Source: Ischnura elegans | Taxonomy: Eukaryota; Arthropoda; Insecta; Odonata; Coenagrionidae | Assembly (NCBI RefSeq): GCF_921293095.1 | Contig: NC_060251.1 | Span: 67,597,585 to 67,661,584, forward strand | Reading direction: 5' to 3' | Length of the DNA stretch: 64,000 nucleotides | Made by a program: the position numbers and the translations under genes | Notes under the pieces: model-generated | Seen by the model: only the letters and a program-made list of their open reading frames with translations | What the model was told of the DNA's origin: nothing | The model's database searches: none | In this document: in pieces, positions 12,320-22,984 of the stretch | How the letters are laid out: every line of letters begins with the position of its first letter | How positions within the stretch are numbered: the stretch's first letter is position 1

Positions 12320-12644
12320 CATGGGCGTGCCCAGCGAGGGGCAGGAGGGGGCAACTGCCCCCCTCTAGAAGCAAAATCGTATAAGCCTTTAAGGAAAATC
12401 AGGACTGGATTGAAACGAAAGTTTTCAGCAAATTTTCTTTAAACCCACAAAAATGCTATTAATATAAGACACGTGACTAAAATATTTTTTTTCAAGCAAA
12501 TAATTTTAAAGATTAATAAAGCGCTGTTATAGTTATCTTAAAATGATGGTTTTTATTCACCTTTTCTATGCCTAAATGCTACAACTTGAACAACCATGGC
12601 TTGCCCCCCCCCCCACCCTAGTTTTGATCCAGGGTACGCCCTTG
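12320..12644. mobile_element. hAT-type MITE with 8-bp target duplication
   Basis: Ends CATGGGCGTGCCC and GGGTACGCCCTTG form an imperfect inverted repeat. The flanks are a perfect 8-bp direct repeat GGTGGAGA (12,312-12,319 and 12,645-12,652). A poly-C run lies near the right end. No coding capacity. Confidence 0.8.
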
Positions 12645-12879
12645 GGTGGAGATCAAATGGATCCGGATAATCTTGTTTATAATATCTTACGCTTCAAAAT
12701 TCATCAATTTTCAAGTATTTACCTCTTAGCGTTTTAGTTCTCGGGCAACTTTTTCTGCCTTGATTTGTCAATCTCGCCATGTCCCATTCCCCGGCGAATA
12801 AAAAAACCCCTTTCTCTACCTACCTTTCCCCCTGTATTTTATTTTTGTCCTTTACTATTCTTAGCCTGAAACTAATCTT

Positions 12880-12980
12880 TGTTTTGATTGCTTACGTTTC
12901 CACTTTATGTTTATTAACGTGTCAATGTAAATTGTCAGAAATGCTGTATATGAGCAATTACCTAAATAAATAAATGAACC
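12880..12980 (+). repeat. Probable LINE 3' tail
   Basis: 'gtgtcaatgtaaattgtcag' followed by AATAAATAAATG resembles the A-rich 3' end of jockey/CR1-type LINEs. A similar tail closes the LINE fragment at 22,960-22,975. No reverse transcriptase frame is left here. Confidence 0.35.
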
Positions 12981-15363
12981 TCTCCGTGAGCCCCTTTTTG
13001 TGTGTGCCCTAGGATCAGGAATAACTGCCGTTAAGTTTGATTCTTACTTAACTCATTTTTTTCCAAAACTTTTTTATTTATTTCAACTTCTCCGCAAAGA
13101 ACCTAAGCAATCATTTTAATTCAATCTCTCTCTCTCCGAGTCTCAACCCGCACGTTGTTTAAGATGGGCAAGGGAAGAGCTCACGCCAGATAAAGCCAAA
13201 GGCGAACGTAATCCACTCAGATACATCCATTTATCTTTCCTTGCGAAAAGTGTTACCTACCATCATCGATGTAGTGAAGTATTGTATTCGCCTAATAGTG
13301 CCACCAATATCGATTTAGGATTCATGTCTACTCCCTCGAATATAAACTTATGCCAATATATTATTTTCCTCCTATTTAAAAACAGGAAATTCTCGAAAAT
13401 TAGGGTTAAAATTTTCGAATGGTTGAGGTAAGTTTACATGGAGCATTACGCGAATCACCCAAGCCTGTCTCCCTTCTCAAATTGGATTTCCTTCATTTAT
13501 TCGTAACCAGCAGGCCACCCGGCGTTGCACGGGAAGGATAGTAGTTCAAGAAAATTATTTCTCCGGAGAGAACAGTCGGGGATCAACACAGAATTCACCG
13601 CGAGGTTAGAAATTTTTATGTTGAGCATTTTAGTTAATTATTTTTTAAAACAAAATATTACCGAATAATTATGGTCTAGCAGTAATAAATGGTCGATATG
13701 TACGAAGAGTATTTTCCATGCCCATCGGGGCCAAAATACTTTCGCAGGTAGCAGAATGACTGGGGCATGCTTCGTGAAAGCTATTCTCTACCACGCAATT
13801 TCTCGTGCAATTTTTGAAGCACCTCCTTTTAGCTGAGAGCATCTTGAGGAGAAATCCTCACCCCATGGCATTCAGAAGCTCATGTAGCTCGTGGACCATC
13901 TAAGCTCGCAAGGTATCATTTACATGAAGTTAGTTCTGCATGTAACCCAAGCATTTTTAACAACCATTATTTCAATTACCCTATAAATCAATTATCAAAT
14001 CAGAGGTATTTTCCACACGTAACACAAAACGGGTAAATACGATATAAAGGATACCAATAAAAATAAAGAAACAAGGTATCAGAATAAAGCCTTTTTCACC
14101 ATTTTTTCCTACTTCAGGGGATTCTGGTAGGTAACTCAAATCCTGTTTCAAAGAAGACAGAAATATAACTAAATTCTTTCGTGGATTCCACGGCCCCGAG
14201 ATCAACGAGTACCACATTTTACTCATCTTTCCCTTCATCTAACATGGACCAAGTATTTAATCGGTGTATCAATATTGTTCGAACCGAAAAGAGAGCAAGG
14301 ACCAAATAATAACCAAAGGTGAATGTTCGAGCAAAATGAGGAAACAATATTGTTTCTTGCACTCAGAGAGTAGAGCACAAGTTTTCAACAATTTCTGCTC
14401 AACTTATTCGAACTTATTCCTTTAAAAAATCAGTATTTGCTGGTAAAGGGGCTTCAGGTGTTCGTGGAAATCTCATTTATGCGAAAATTGATCATTATCT
14501 GGCACTTGCACTTGAAGTCTTTAAATTAAATTTCAACCCCCTAAAGGATGAACCACCGTAACAGACAAGCCCAATGGCATTTCCTGATTTGAACGTGTCA
14601 TACCCATAGAGGTCCAGGGACATCTATGGTCATACCACTCGTCGAATGGTGACGATTTTGATGATGGAATCTACCTTTCGAAGAAATCCTATGGATTTCA
14701 AAACTGAAATTCGTGTTGAAAAAGTTAATAATACTAAGGATTGTAGTTACGAGGGGAGTAATTTCATAAAATGTTCACCAGGAACCATTCATCGTGAGGC
14801 CAAACCCTTTAATGTACATCTGCCAGGCGATAAAAAGCAACACTGCGCAACCGCAAAGTACGCAACGGGGTCATTCATTCTGACCCGATATCGCAACTAA
14901 TTGAAATAATTCGGTGTATGGATGGGAAATTTTTACGACGAATAACAACTCTTTCATCAATCCATGTTTGTAAAAAAACGCTAAGGTTACCACCCACTTT
15001 TCATAAGTTGGTGACGTCATTAGAGTTCCGGTCCGCTAAATAATTTAGGAAGAACACCTCAATGATGGTGTTCCTAAGGTTCTCAATAGTGTAAACAGCA
15101 ACAGACCGTGCGAGGCCGACGCGACGTGAGAAGAAGGGGAATAGCTGAAAAGCGGTGACCGAAGAGCATGACGTCATTAAATGATTTGAGAAAGAATTAA
15201 GTTCGTCGATTTTTCGCCGCGAATAGGACGAGAAGTGGACGACAGATCTAAACACAGAAAATACTTACGTCTCTTTATTTTTAAAATTCTTAAAACGACG
15301 GAAATTTTAAAAATTGAACTAACCCATAGAGTTTCCTAGTAGGCTTCCGCGGAGATTATGATG

Positions 15364-15443
15364 ATATTTAGCGATTTTTTCCGGGTATTCTTCTTCTTAT
15401 AAATGGATAAACGCGGAAGAATACCCGGAAAATCACTAAATAT
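15364..15443. repeat. Hairpin-forming inverted repeat
   Basis: Arms 15,364-15,393 and 15,416-15,443 are complementary with few mismatches (core TCCGGGTATTCTTC against GAAGAATACCCGGA), separated by a 22-base loop. The length would suit a pre-miRNA, but the short flanking repeat 'gaactaacccata' on both sides makes a foldback transposon relic equally likely. Confidence 0.5.
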
Positions 15444-15899
15444 CGAACTAACCCATAATTCAATACGGCTTAAGAAGTCTGTTTCTACGAAGATATTGTG
15501 AGGACTGAGTCATCGGTATTGAAAATTAAAAATCTAACTAACAGATTTCTTCCGAGGCAACACTAAATTCTCTCCCCTCCTCCTTGGCTTCCTTATCCTC
15601 ATCCTCCACCATTTCCACCCCATCTGCAAATGCAAATGAAGTGCGCTTTAAATGAAAAAAGGGATGCGAGTAGCGCGAGGTTTTTATTCCAGTTTCTTTC
15701 CACATAGCCGTGGACGAAAACCGCCCGTGTCCGGCTAAACGTCAGTTGTGTGCAACTTGCCAAGGTGGAAGTACGCCATGCTGACAAGTGCAATTCAAGC
15801 AATTGGGGGCGTCCATTACGCGGGGTGATTTTGGCGATTTTCGGACCCGCCTCCCTCCTTTGCGAGATATCGTGAGATTTGGCTTCTTCTTCTTCTTCT

Positions 15900-16120
15900 T
15901 CTTTGAAACTTATAGTTGAGATACGGAGAAAACAGAAGGTATGGATGGAGCGAGTAACTGGCGGGGAGGGGATGTTGAAGATAGAGGGTACAATGTTAGG
16001 TAAACGAGGGGGAGGAAGGAAAAGAGCAAGATTTTTTAGAAAGAATGAAAGAGAGTAGACCTTATTGGGAATAGAAGAGGGAAGTGCTTGAAGGAAGGGA
16101 AGGCTCCCGGAATGCTTCTT
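15900..16120 (+). pseudogene. RTE-like element 3' fragment, left part
   Basis: Matches the 3' part of the RTE-like fragment at 21,790-22,260 ('tggatggagcgagta', 'aggctcccggaatgcttctt'). It is interrupted after 16,123 and resumes at 16,746 with 'ttttccatgaaaacctacct'. Confidence 0.65.
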
Positions 16121-16123
16121 AAG

Positions 16124-16741
16124 GGCCTTTGGACACTAGGCCACCATGGAAGCGCCACTTTGGAAGCACGTTTGGTGGCGAGTAACCTTGAGTGGTGAGC
16201 CACTTCATCAGCCACCACACTTGCTTAGTTCATTGTTTTCTATTGATCGAGATGGATGTGGAATTAGCTTGTTGATTCGCTTTTATGTTTTTTTACTTGC
16301 GGAACAAAAGAAAAAAAACAGGAGAAAATACTGGATACACCCGTTTTTACGCTTTACATCTCTGTCCGAGTACACTTCACAATTCATGTCCCACAACGCT
16401 GGCCTGGTTTGCACTTCTAAGGTAAAACGTACCGCGTCAATCCTCACCACGATCGCAAGTTAGGTACACTGAAGAAAAACAAAACTTACAAAACTATTGG
16501 TGTCACCACGGAGTAGCGCTAGTGTGCAGTGCTCCATATGATTCAATGCTTTTCGGCTGGTAGCGCGTCAGTGGCGGTGAGCAGAGTCGGGGGAAACTCT
16601 GGCCACCGCAATTACGTCCGCGCTTCCAGGGGCGCGACCAAGCCACCAAAGAGGCCCAGTTTGCCGTTGCACATACAACTCAATGACTTTCGTGGCGGAG
16701 CTTCCTAGGCGCCACAATGGTAACCTAGAGTGCAAAGGTCC
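16124..16741. mobile_element. MITE inserted in an RTE-like fragment
   Basis: Inverted ends: GGCCTTTGGACACTAGGCC on the left, and CCTAGAGTGCAAAGGTCC on the right. Flanked by TAAG on both sides (16,120-16,123 and 16,742-16,745), a possible 4-bp duplication. The uninterrupted sequence is seen at about 8,720, which defines the insertion. No protein is encoded; the short ORFs inside are not convincing. Confidence 0.6.
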
Positions 16742-17158
16742 TAAGTTTTCCATGAAAACCTACCTTAATCGGTAGTATACTTTAGTAACAAAATAAAATA
16801 AATTCTCAACAATTCCTGTTCCTTTCCCCTTGGGTTTACAAGAGTGCGCGCCAAGTCCAAACAGTCTGGATAATTTCATCTTCGAGGTTCGATAATGCCA
16901 TATGGGAAATTTCAATTCATCATCTAGGTCACAGCAACATTATTAGGGACCGCAAGTGCATATATAAGAATATCAAGTTAACGATAAAAACCATGAGTCA
17001 CATATCAGAAGAATCCGTGCGAATCCCTTTACCGCTGATAATGGAGTGGGGAATAAAGTGTTTCATCGGCCATCAATGTCGCACTTTGGATTCTCTAACA
17101 ACAGAAGTCCGACCATTGGGTCAATTCAACTACTCGGTATTAGCAATGATAAGACTCT

Positions 17159-17990
17159 TTGTTATGTCCACAATATCCCTTTCAATTTTCTCTATCATCG
17201 GACTTAAACAACGTCCATTTGTGGAGCCAAGAGTGGGGACTCGAACTTAATCCGAGCAAATGCATGTCGGTATATTTCTTGCTAAATTCGCCCAACTATT
17301 ACGATGTTTATGCTGTGGACGGTATTAACGTAAAAGCAACCAACGAAGTGAAGTACCTGGGAATTACGATAACCTCGAACCTCTCGTGGGGAAATCATAT
17401 AAGGAATAATTGCGGCATAGCTCTGAAGAAATTAGGATTCGTCAAGCGTATTGTGGGAAGATTTTCGGATGAGAAAGTAAAAGAATGGTGCTATTTCGCA
17501 CTCGTCCCTCCGCCCCTTGAATATGCAGTGAGCGTATGAGATCTGGTGCAGGAAGACTTAATCCGAGAACTAAATAAAATACAAAGGAATGCTGCGCGTT
17601 TCGTCAAAAACTGCAACGGGCGTACAGACAGCGTTACACAGAATATGTTAAGCGAATTAGGCTGGGAGCCGCTGGAGACTCGGGAGGCTGCGCACTAGGC
17701 TTAGATTGCTTGAACAATTGAGAATGGATATCTTTAAGAGCGACACGGAGAACATGATATTAGAGTCACACGATATTTCCAGGTCCGATAGAAGTGATAA
17801 ATTAAGAGAGATGTTTTGCCGAACGGGTAGAATGGGAATTCGCTTATCCCCCGAGCCATAAAGGACTTTAATAAACGCTAGTCCCAACTTCGTTAGAGCA
17901 CTTCATTTTTATGCGTAAACGGCTGGTGTCCTAACACCCCCTGCCACACGCCTTTTAGACAGCTTGCGGGGTGTTATGTAGATGTAGATT
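17159..17990 (+). pseudogene. Jockey/CR1-like LINE reverse transcriptase 3' fragment
   Basis: The frame reads LNPSKCMSVYF, then VKYLGITITSNLSWGNHI, KKLGFVKR and LIRELNKIQRNAARFV. This is the C-terminal part of a jockey/CR1-type reverse transcriptase (the conserved KYLG-x2-(I/L) and Q-R-x-A-A-R-F blocks). Stops interrupt it near 17,539 and 17,697. The 3' end (17,925-17,990) carries 'ccctgccacacgccttttag' and GATGTAGAT repeats, a 3' UTR type common in arthropod LINEs. A second copy is at 20,799-21,350. Confidence 0.75.
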
Positions 17991-18073
17991 AATATAATCA
18001 AAAATTCCGACCGGTTTCGGAAGTTACGCCATTATCAAGTACATAAAATATCCCTATATATCCCTATATTATA

Positions 18074-18430
18074 TATAATTATGTAGCCGATCGAGGAGAA
18101 CGGACAAAATAAACACTAATAAAAACATAGAAACACGTAGAAAAGGACACTCACAAAGAATCTTGCAAACGTTTCAGCGGGTTGACCCGCTATCCTCAGT
18201 GCTTCTTCCACCCCCACTACTTCACCAAGGAGGACTACTGGAGGATCTGCCTGCAGCAGTTCACCTTCAGCACTGAGGATAGCGGGTCAACCCGCTGAAA
18301 CGTTTGCAAGATTCTTTGTGAGTGTCCTTTTCTACGTGTTTCTATGTTTTTATTAGTGTTTATTTTGTCCGTTCTCCTCGATCGGCCACATACTTATACT
18401 ATCGCGTAGTGCGCTTTCCTCAAAACCCTA
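18074..18430. mobile_element. Foldback element with ~119-bp inverted arms, possibly Penelope-related
   Basis: The left arm (about 18,085-18,203) and right arm (about 18,273-18,392) are near-perfect reverse complements around a spacer of about 70 bp. The arms contain 'aacgtttgcaagattctttg' and 'agcgggttgacccgct'. A near-identical direct repeat CCCTATATTATATAT lies on both outer sides (about 18,063-18,077 and 18,427-18,441), which looks like a target duplication. The flanking host sequence itself has GACCGGTTTCGG and its complement at 17,995-18,520, so this seems to be a foldback nested in another inverted repeat. Confidence 0.6.
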
Positions 18431-19119
18431 TATTATATATCATATACGTATATTGATAATGGCGTAACAGCCGAAACCAGTCGGAAATTTTAAATATATT
18501 GCGGAAGTAACAAAGTGACTTTTATTGCTAACATAGAGCCCTTCGGCCACGTACAAGTTTAAGTTTCGAATTAATCAAATACTCGGGATGCATTGTCAGT
18601 CATTCAGACCTCAGCGCAGAACAGCACTAACATCCAACATAAATATTGCTAGACCTCCCGCGACTGTATTCCCGTATTAGAGGAAGGCAATATTTTCATG
18701 CCCAGCGGTATGAACTTCAAATTGGCATGTCCCCGTGAGACGTAAATACCTGCATTCTCAAGCAATATTGTAATTATAAATAATAAGGTTAAATATTAAT
18801 AACACACACTCGAAAACTGACCATTTTTAATTAAGGAAACTTTGAGCCAAGCGGTCCGATCGGCCACGAGTTTGCCAGATGCTCTGAACTAAGGCAAAAG
18901 CAAATGCAGGCAAAGAATTCTAAGTCACGAGTTTTCCAGAACATTCGGCAACAGGACAAGCTCGCGGGCAATGGGAGCGCTTGGCTCAAAGTTTCTGTAG
19001 TTTAAAAATAGTGCGTATTCGACCGAAATAACAACAATAATTTTTGTTCGCACTGTTATCAGCTATTCAGGATTAATGTTTCGCGACGCCATTTTTCTCC
19101 ATCCTGTAAAATAGGCCCA

Positions 19120-19300
19120 CAGATTTTGGCTACCGAGCGCCAGGCTATTGGAGGCTTTCCGGGTTCAAATCCAAGGTTAAGCCTTCCGTTTCCCCAAAAC
19201 CATATCCTCGAGATGTACCAGAGAGAGTAACTACTCTTCCCACCCCGAATACCTTATATTCACGCGCCTCTGACTTTGTCCGGCGAGAGTTTTACCATCA
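19120..19300 (+). repeat. Possible tRNA-derived SINE remnant
   Basis: GGGTTCAAATCC near 19,160 fits an RNA polymerase III B box, but I see no good A box and no tRNA fold. Kept only as a weak possibility. Confidence 0.15.
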
Positions 19301-19870
19301 CCAACTCAAACTAACCCTCTAGATGAAACACCGACTGTGATTCGAGAATGCACAAGTCGGAAGTAAGAGCACTTTCAAGTAAATCCATTTTCAAATTCCA
19401 TATCATTAGAAGTCTGGGTTTAATCACCACAAATCACGACTACTTCACTACTAAAATTATATGGAAATGAAGCAGTAGCAATTTTGGTAAAATGTCCATA
19501 AAACCAAAGATGTAAACATAACCACTTCATAACATGCAATTTATTTTTTTTGATCGACCAACTACTTCTTCTACTACTTCAAAAAAAAATACTTTCCCCG
19601 ATCTTTTCGATTCGTCAGTTTAACAATTACTGGACGTTAACTTTCAGCCTTGATCATTAAAATTATAAATCTCTACAAGACACTGTCTTCATGAGCCAAT
19701 ATCCGAGAAACGGTAAATAAAATGTAGAATCGTTAGTTCTCTTTTGAAATCCATTTTACTTACATACCTACTAAACTGCCACCATCACCTAAACTTTGGC
19801 GATTTCACAAGGTCGTACTTTCTGTAACTCCCTAAAACATGTTACCAAAAAATTCGTACACAAATTATTT

Positions 19871-20215
19871 CTAAGCCTTCATGTAGCAAACGAACAAGTC
19901 CAAACAAAACATCGGTAGCACGAAAAACTCGCGGAGTTCACTGCGGAATCTGGAGCAACATGTCGAATGCTCGGTTCCATCGTCGTCTTGTCTTTCTTGA
20001 GGCTGTTCAGCAGGACCATTCACCCTTTTATTTCCACCACAACATGTGCACGAGCAATCGAGTGCATTCCACCAATAGTAAAAGCAGGCGCACCACTCAA
20101 TGTACGACCTTAAATTCGCACAACGTTTCCTCCCACGCCTTCCTTCGTATGGTCTTTCGCCATGCTTACTTGACGGTTGTTCGGTGACCACGTCCGCCCG
20201 TGCGTTGTCGGTCAT
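19871..20215 (-). CDS. Small cysteine-rich protein, family member D (114 aa)
   Basis: ORF from ATG at 20,215. It starts MTDNARADVVTEQP, so the VV-x2-EQP motif lies at residues 9-14, followed by a basic linker (GRRGRKR) and a Cys/aromatic cluster, WCACFYYWW then C-x-C-x-CC. Unlike the other members it continues past the cluster with a Gln/Asp-rich stretch and a second small Cys-containing hydrophobic end (FVLPMFCLDLFVCY). A possible donor AAAAGG|GTGAAT after the first cluster would instead end the exon near the size of the other members, so the last 45 residues are uncertain. No known family was recognised. Confidence 0.5.
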   Translation of the reverse strand: MTDNARADVVTEQPSSKHGERPYEGRRGRKRCANLRSYIEWCACFYYWWNALDCSCTCCGGNKRVNGPAEQPQERQDDDGTEHSTCCSRFRSELREFFVLPMFCLDLFVCYMKA

Positions 20216-20798
20216 TGCATGAGGACACCGTGGAGCGAAGTCCTACACCTACCCTCCTAGAAAACATGCAGGAAATAGAAACAGGTACGTCCAATTCGGG
20301 GGTGAAAACCACTCCAGTGCAAGAAATATACACACAATAGTAAAGAAAGGGGGTATCTCAAAGCATTTTTGTTTACTTCTTACCGGTTGTTGCCAATGCC
20401 ACGCCACAAGAAACATAAATTCATTGGGGGCGTACCCGGACTAAATGGGAGACGGACGACAAATTTAACCACAAGCTGTAAAAGAATGAATACTACTCAC
20501 GCTGGTCTCCTCTTTTCTCGATCGTAACGTAAAAATTTCGGATTGAAGGCGCGCATTTCATGAGTATTAACGCAGGCACGCGAATAAATTATCACATTTG
20601 AGTCAAAAACAGGTGACCATTTTTGTTGACGGTCAGTTTCATCACTTTTCCGTAAAGTGGACGCAACTTCTATTCAGATTCTACTGACAAGCTTAATTGT
20701 GAGTAAGCTTATCTCAAGTTCGTTGCTATGTACATCTTATCCGAAAATCGACAACAGCGGATAAGGCCATCAAAGACAAACGACAGGTGTGAGGGCTG

Positions 20799-21350
20799 TT
20801 GAGTACGAATATATCTTCAGCTATGGGTGGTATTAACATGAAGGCAACAGACGAAGTGAAGTACCTGAGAGTCACGATAACCTTGAACCTATGGTGGGGA
20901 ACACATATAAGAAAAATTTGCGGCATAGCCCGGAAGAAATTAGGATTCGTCAAGCGTATTGTGGAAAGATTTTCGGATGAGAAAGTAAAAGAAAGGTGCT
21001 ATTTACATTCGTCCGATCGCACCTTGAATATGCTGCGAGCGTATGGGATCCGGTGCAGAAAGACTTAATTCGCGAACTGAACAAAATACAAAGGAAGGCT
21101 GCGGGATTGGTCAAAAATCGGTACGGGCATACAGATAGCGTTACCCAGATGTTAAGCGTATTAGGCTGGGAGCCGCTGGAGACAGCATGCTAGATTTAGA
21201 TTGCTTGAACGATTAAGAATAGATATCTTAAAGAGCGATACGGATAACATAATCTTAGAGCCGCACTATATTTCCAGGTCCGATAGATGCGATAAATTAG
21301 AGAGATGTTTTGCCGAATGGATACATATGGGAATTCGTTTTTCCCCCGAA
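20799..21350 (+). pseudogene. Second jockey/CR1-like LINE fragment
   Basis: Closely repeats the 17.3 kb fragment: INMKATDEVKYLRVTITLNL, KKLGFVKRIVERFSDEKVKE and, in another frame, LIRELNKIQRKAAGLVKN. It is frameshifted near 21,000 and lacks the polymerase active-site region, so it is a 5'-truncated dead copy on the plus strand. Confidence 0.75.
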
Positions 21351-21789
21351 CCATATCGAGCATCAAAGACCGCATTTTCTGAGGTTTCCTCTCTCGTTTC
21401 TTTCGGACCTTCGTCCCGCGGGGGTCTACTCAACCTGGATGGAGTCATCCTGAAGAGTTTCATGTGCTTGACCTTGGAGTTGTCTTGTCGTCCACGCTTG
21501 GTTCCCGTGATCATATTTCTCACTGTATTGCATTAGGCAATGTATCTTGGGCTTTATTCAAAGATTTCCACTCTCCTCCTATTAGCCTATCGTACAGGGC
21601 ATTCTGGTTTTAAAGCGTTGATGCTTTTTTTATTTTACACACATTGGTAATTTATTGAACAATTTTATACCCATTTCTTTGGGTCCAATTTTAGCAGCTC
21701 TTGTACATACGTGATTGTAATGGATATCATTTTTTGACCTTGTACGGAATTAGTGCTGTCAAGTTTAAGGGTGAAATTCATAAATTATT

Positions 21790-22262
21790 GGCTTCACATT
21801 GATTAGCCAGGAAGGAGCTTCTGAGAGGTTATTAGTGAAGAATCTAATCTGGAGTGTAGCACTGTACGGTGCAAATAGCGGACACTTAGGAAGGAGGACG
21901 AGAGAAGACTCGAGGCATTTGAGAAGAGGGTGTGGCAAAGAATGGAGAAGGTTAAGTGTACAGAGAGGAGGAGGAATGACGAAGTACTGGGCATGGTGGG
22001 TGAGGAGAGGCAGCTTTTAGATGAAATACGGAGGAGACAGAATGTATGGATGGAACGAGTACTTTGGGAGGGGATGTTGAAAACAGTGATAGAGGGTATA
22101 ATGGTAGGTAAACGAGAGAGAGGTTGGAAAAGAATAGGATTTTCAGATAGAATGAAAGTGAGTGGGTCTTATTTTGAATTGAAGAGGGAAGTGCGTGAAA
22201 AAAGGGGAGGCTCCCAGAGTGTGCTCCATGGAAACCTACCTTAATCAGTTGAATACTTTAAT
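21790..22262 (+). pseudogene. RTE-like element 3' fragment
   Basis: Two overlapping frames give LVKNLIWSVALYGAN and WQRMEKVKCTERRRNDEVL followed by WMERVLWEGMLKTVIEG, the same C-terminal tail as at 8,300-8,760. It ends with 'ccatggaaacctacctta', shared with the other copies. Frameshifted and 5' truncated. Confidence 0.7.
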
Positions 22263-22480
22263 AATAATATTGATTAGTGCATGTGTATTTAAACCACCTA
22301 ATTAATTTAGTATTTTTTCTTATGATTTTTACTCATATTAACAATGTCTTGCTTGCTGCTTTTGGCTTTTTATTTGTGTTTTTCCTAAAGTTGCCATTTT
22401 GGAACATGGCTCCATTATGTATTTAGTCACTCTATCAGATAGGCCATGATAAATCCCTAAATTCTGTACGTATTAGGCTC

Positions 22481-22980
22481 TTGAGTCTCATAGGGTGTAA
22501 ACTGGGTTTTGACTACTTAAAAGTTCCTGTGGCAATGTTGGAGGCTCAGTTCGGGCTGCAGCCACCGAGGATCAGGCATGATAACTCATTTGTATTTAAA
22601 ACAGTGAATGGCATCATAGACTGCCATGATCTCCTGGTTGACATTAAGATACATACCTGCAATAACTCGTTCCAGGATAATCCTCTCCAAAAAATACAAA
22701 CCAGTTTTGGTATTAGTACTATCAAGTTTAAGGGTGAATTTTGTTAATTATTGGCTTTATATTCATTGGATCATCTGTACCTAAACCACCTGATTATTTT
22801 AATATTGTTATACACATTTTTACTTATGCTAACTTTCTGTTACTTGTAGAGTTAAACTTCATATTTTTTTGTGTTCTCCTGAAAGTTAATGGATTATTTT
22901 GCATTTGAATGTTTCTTATATGTATCAGTATGTTATTTTTCAAATGGTGGGTTCGCTTGCAATAAATAAATAAACTAAAA
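22481..22980 (+). pseudogene. CR1/jockey-like LINE 3' end with A-rich tail
   Basis: The frame near 22,580-22,700 (FVFKTVNGIIDCHDLLVDI) matches the 'F-x-F-K-x-(I/L)-(N/H)-G-x-I-D' block near the end of CR1/jockey reverse transcriptases. The sequence then runs through an AT-rich 3' region to AATAAATAAATAAAC at about 22,975. A fragment of the same 3' region is repeated at about 21,670-21,800. Confidence 0.55.
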
Positions 22981-22984
22981 GAGT

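Noticed and set aside
13981-14238. 85-aa minus-strand ORF with one hydrophobic stretch
   Set aside because: Single hydrophobic segment and no other support; likely chance in AT-rich sequence.
14646-14900. 84-aa plus-strand ORF
   Set aside because: No domain, signal or family resemblance; length is within chance expectation.
16568-16753. Minus-strand ORF starting MEN, resembling Cys-rich members A and B
   Set aside because: No VV-x2-QP motif, no Cys cluster, and it lies inside a MITE.
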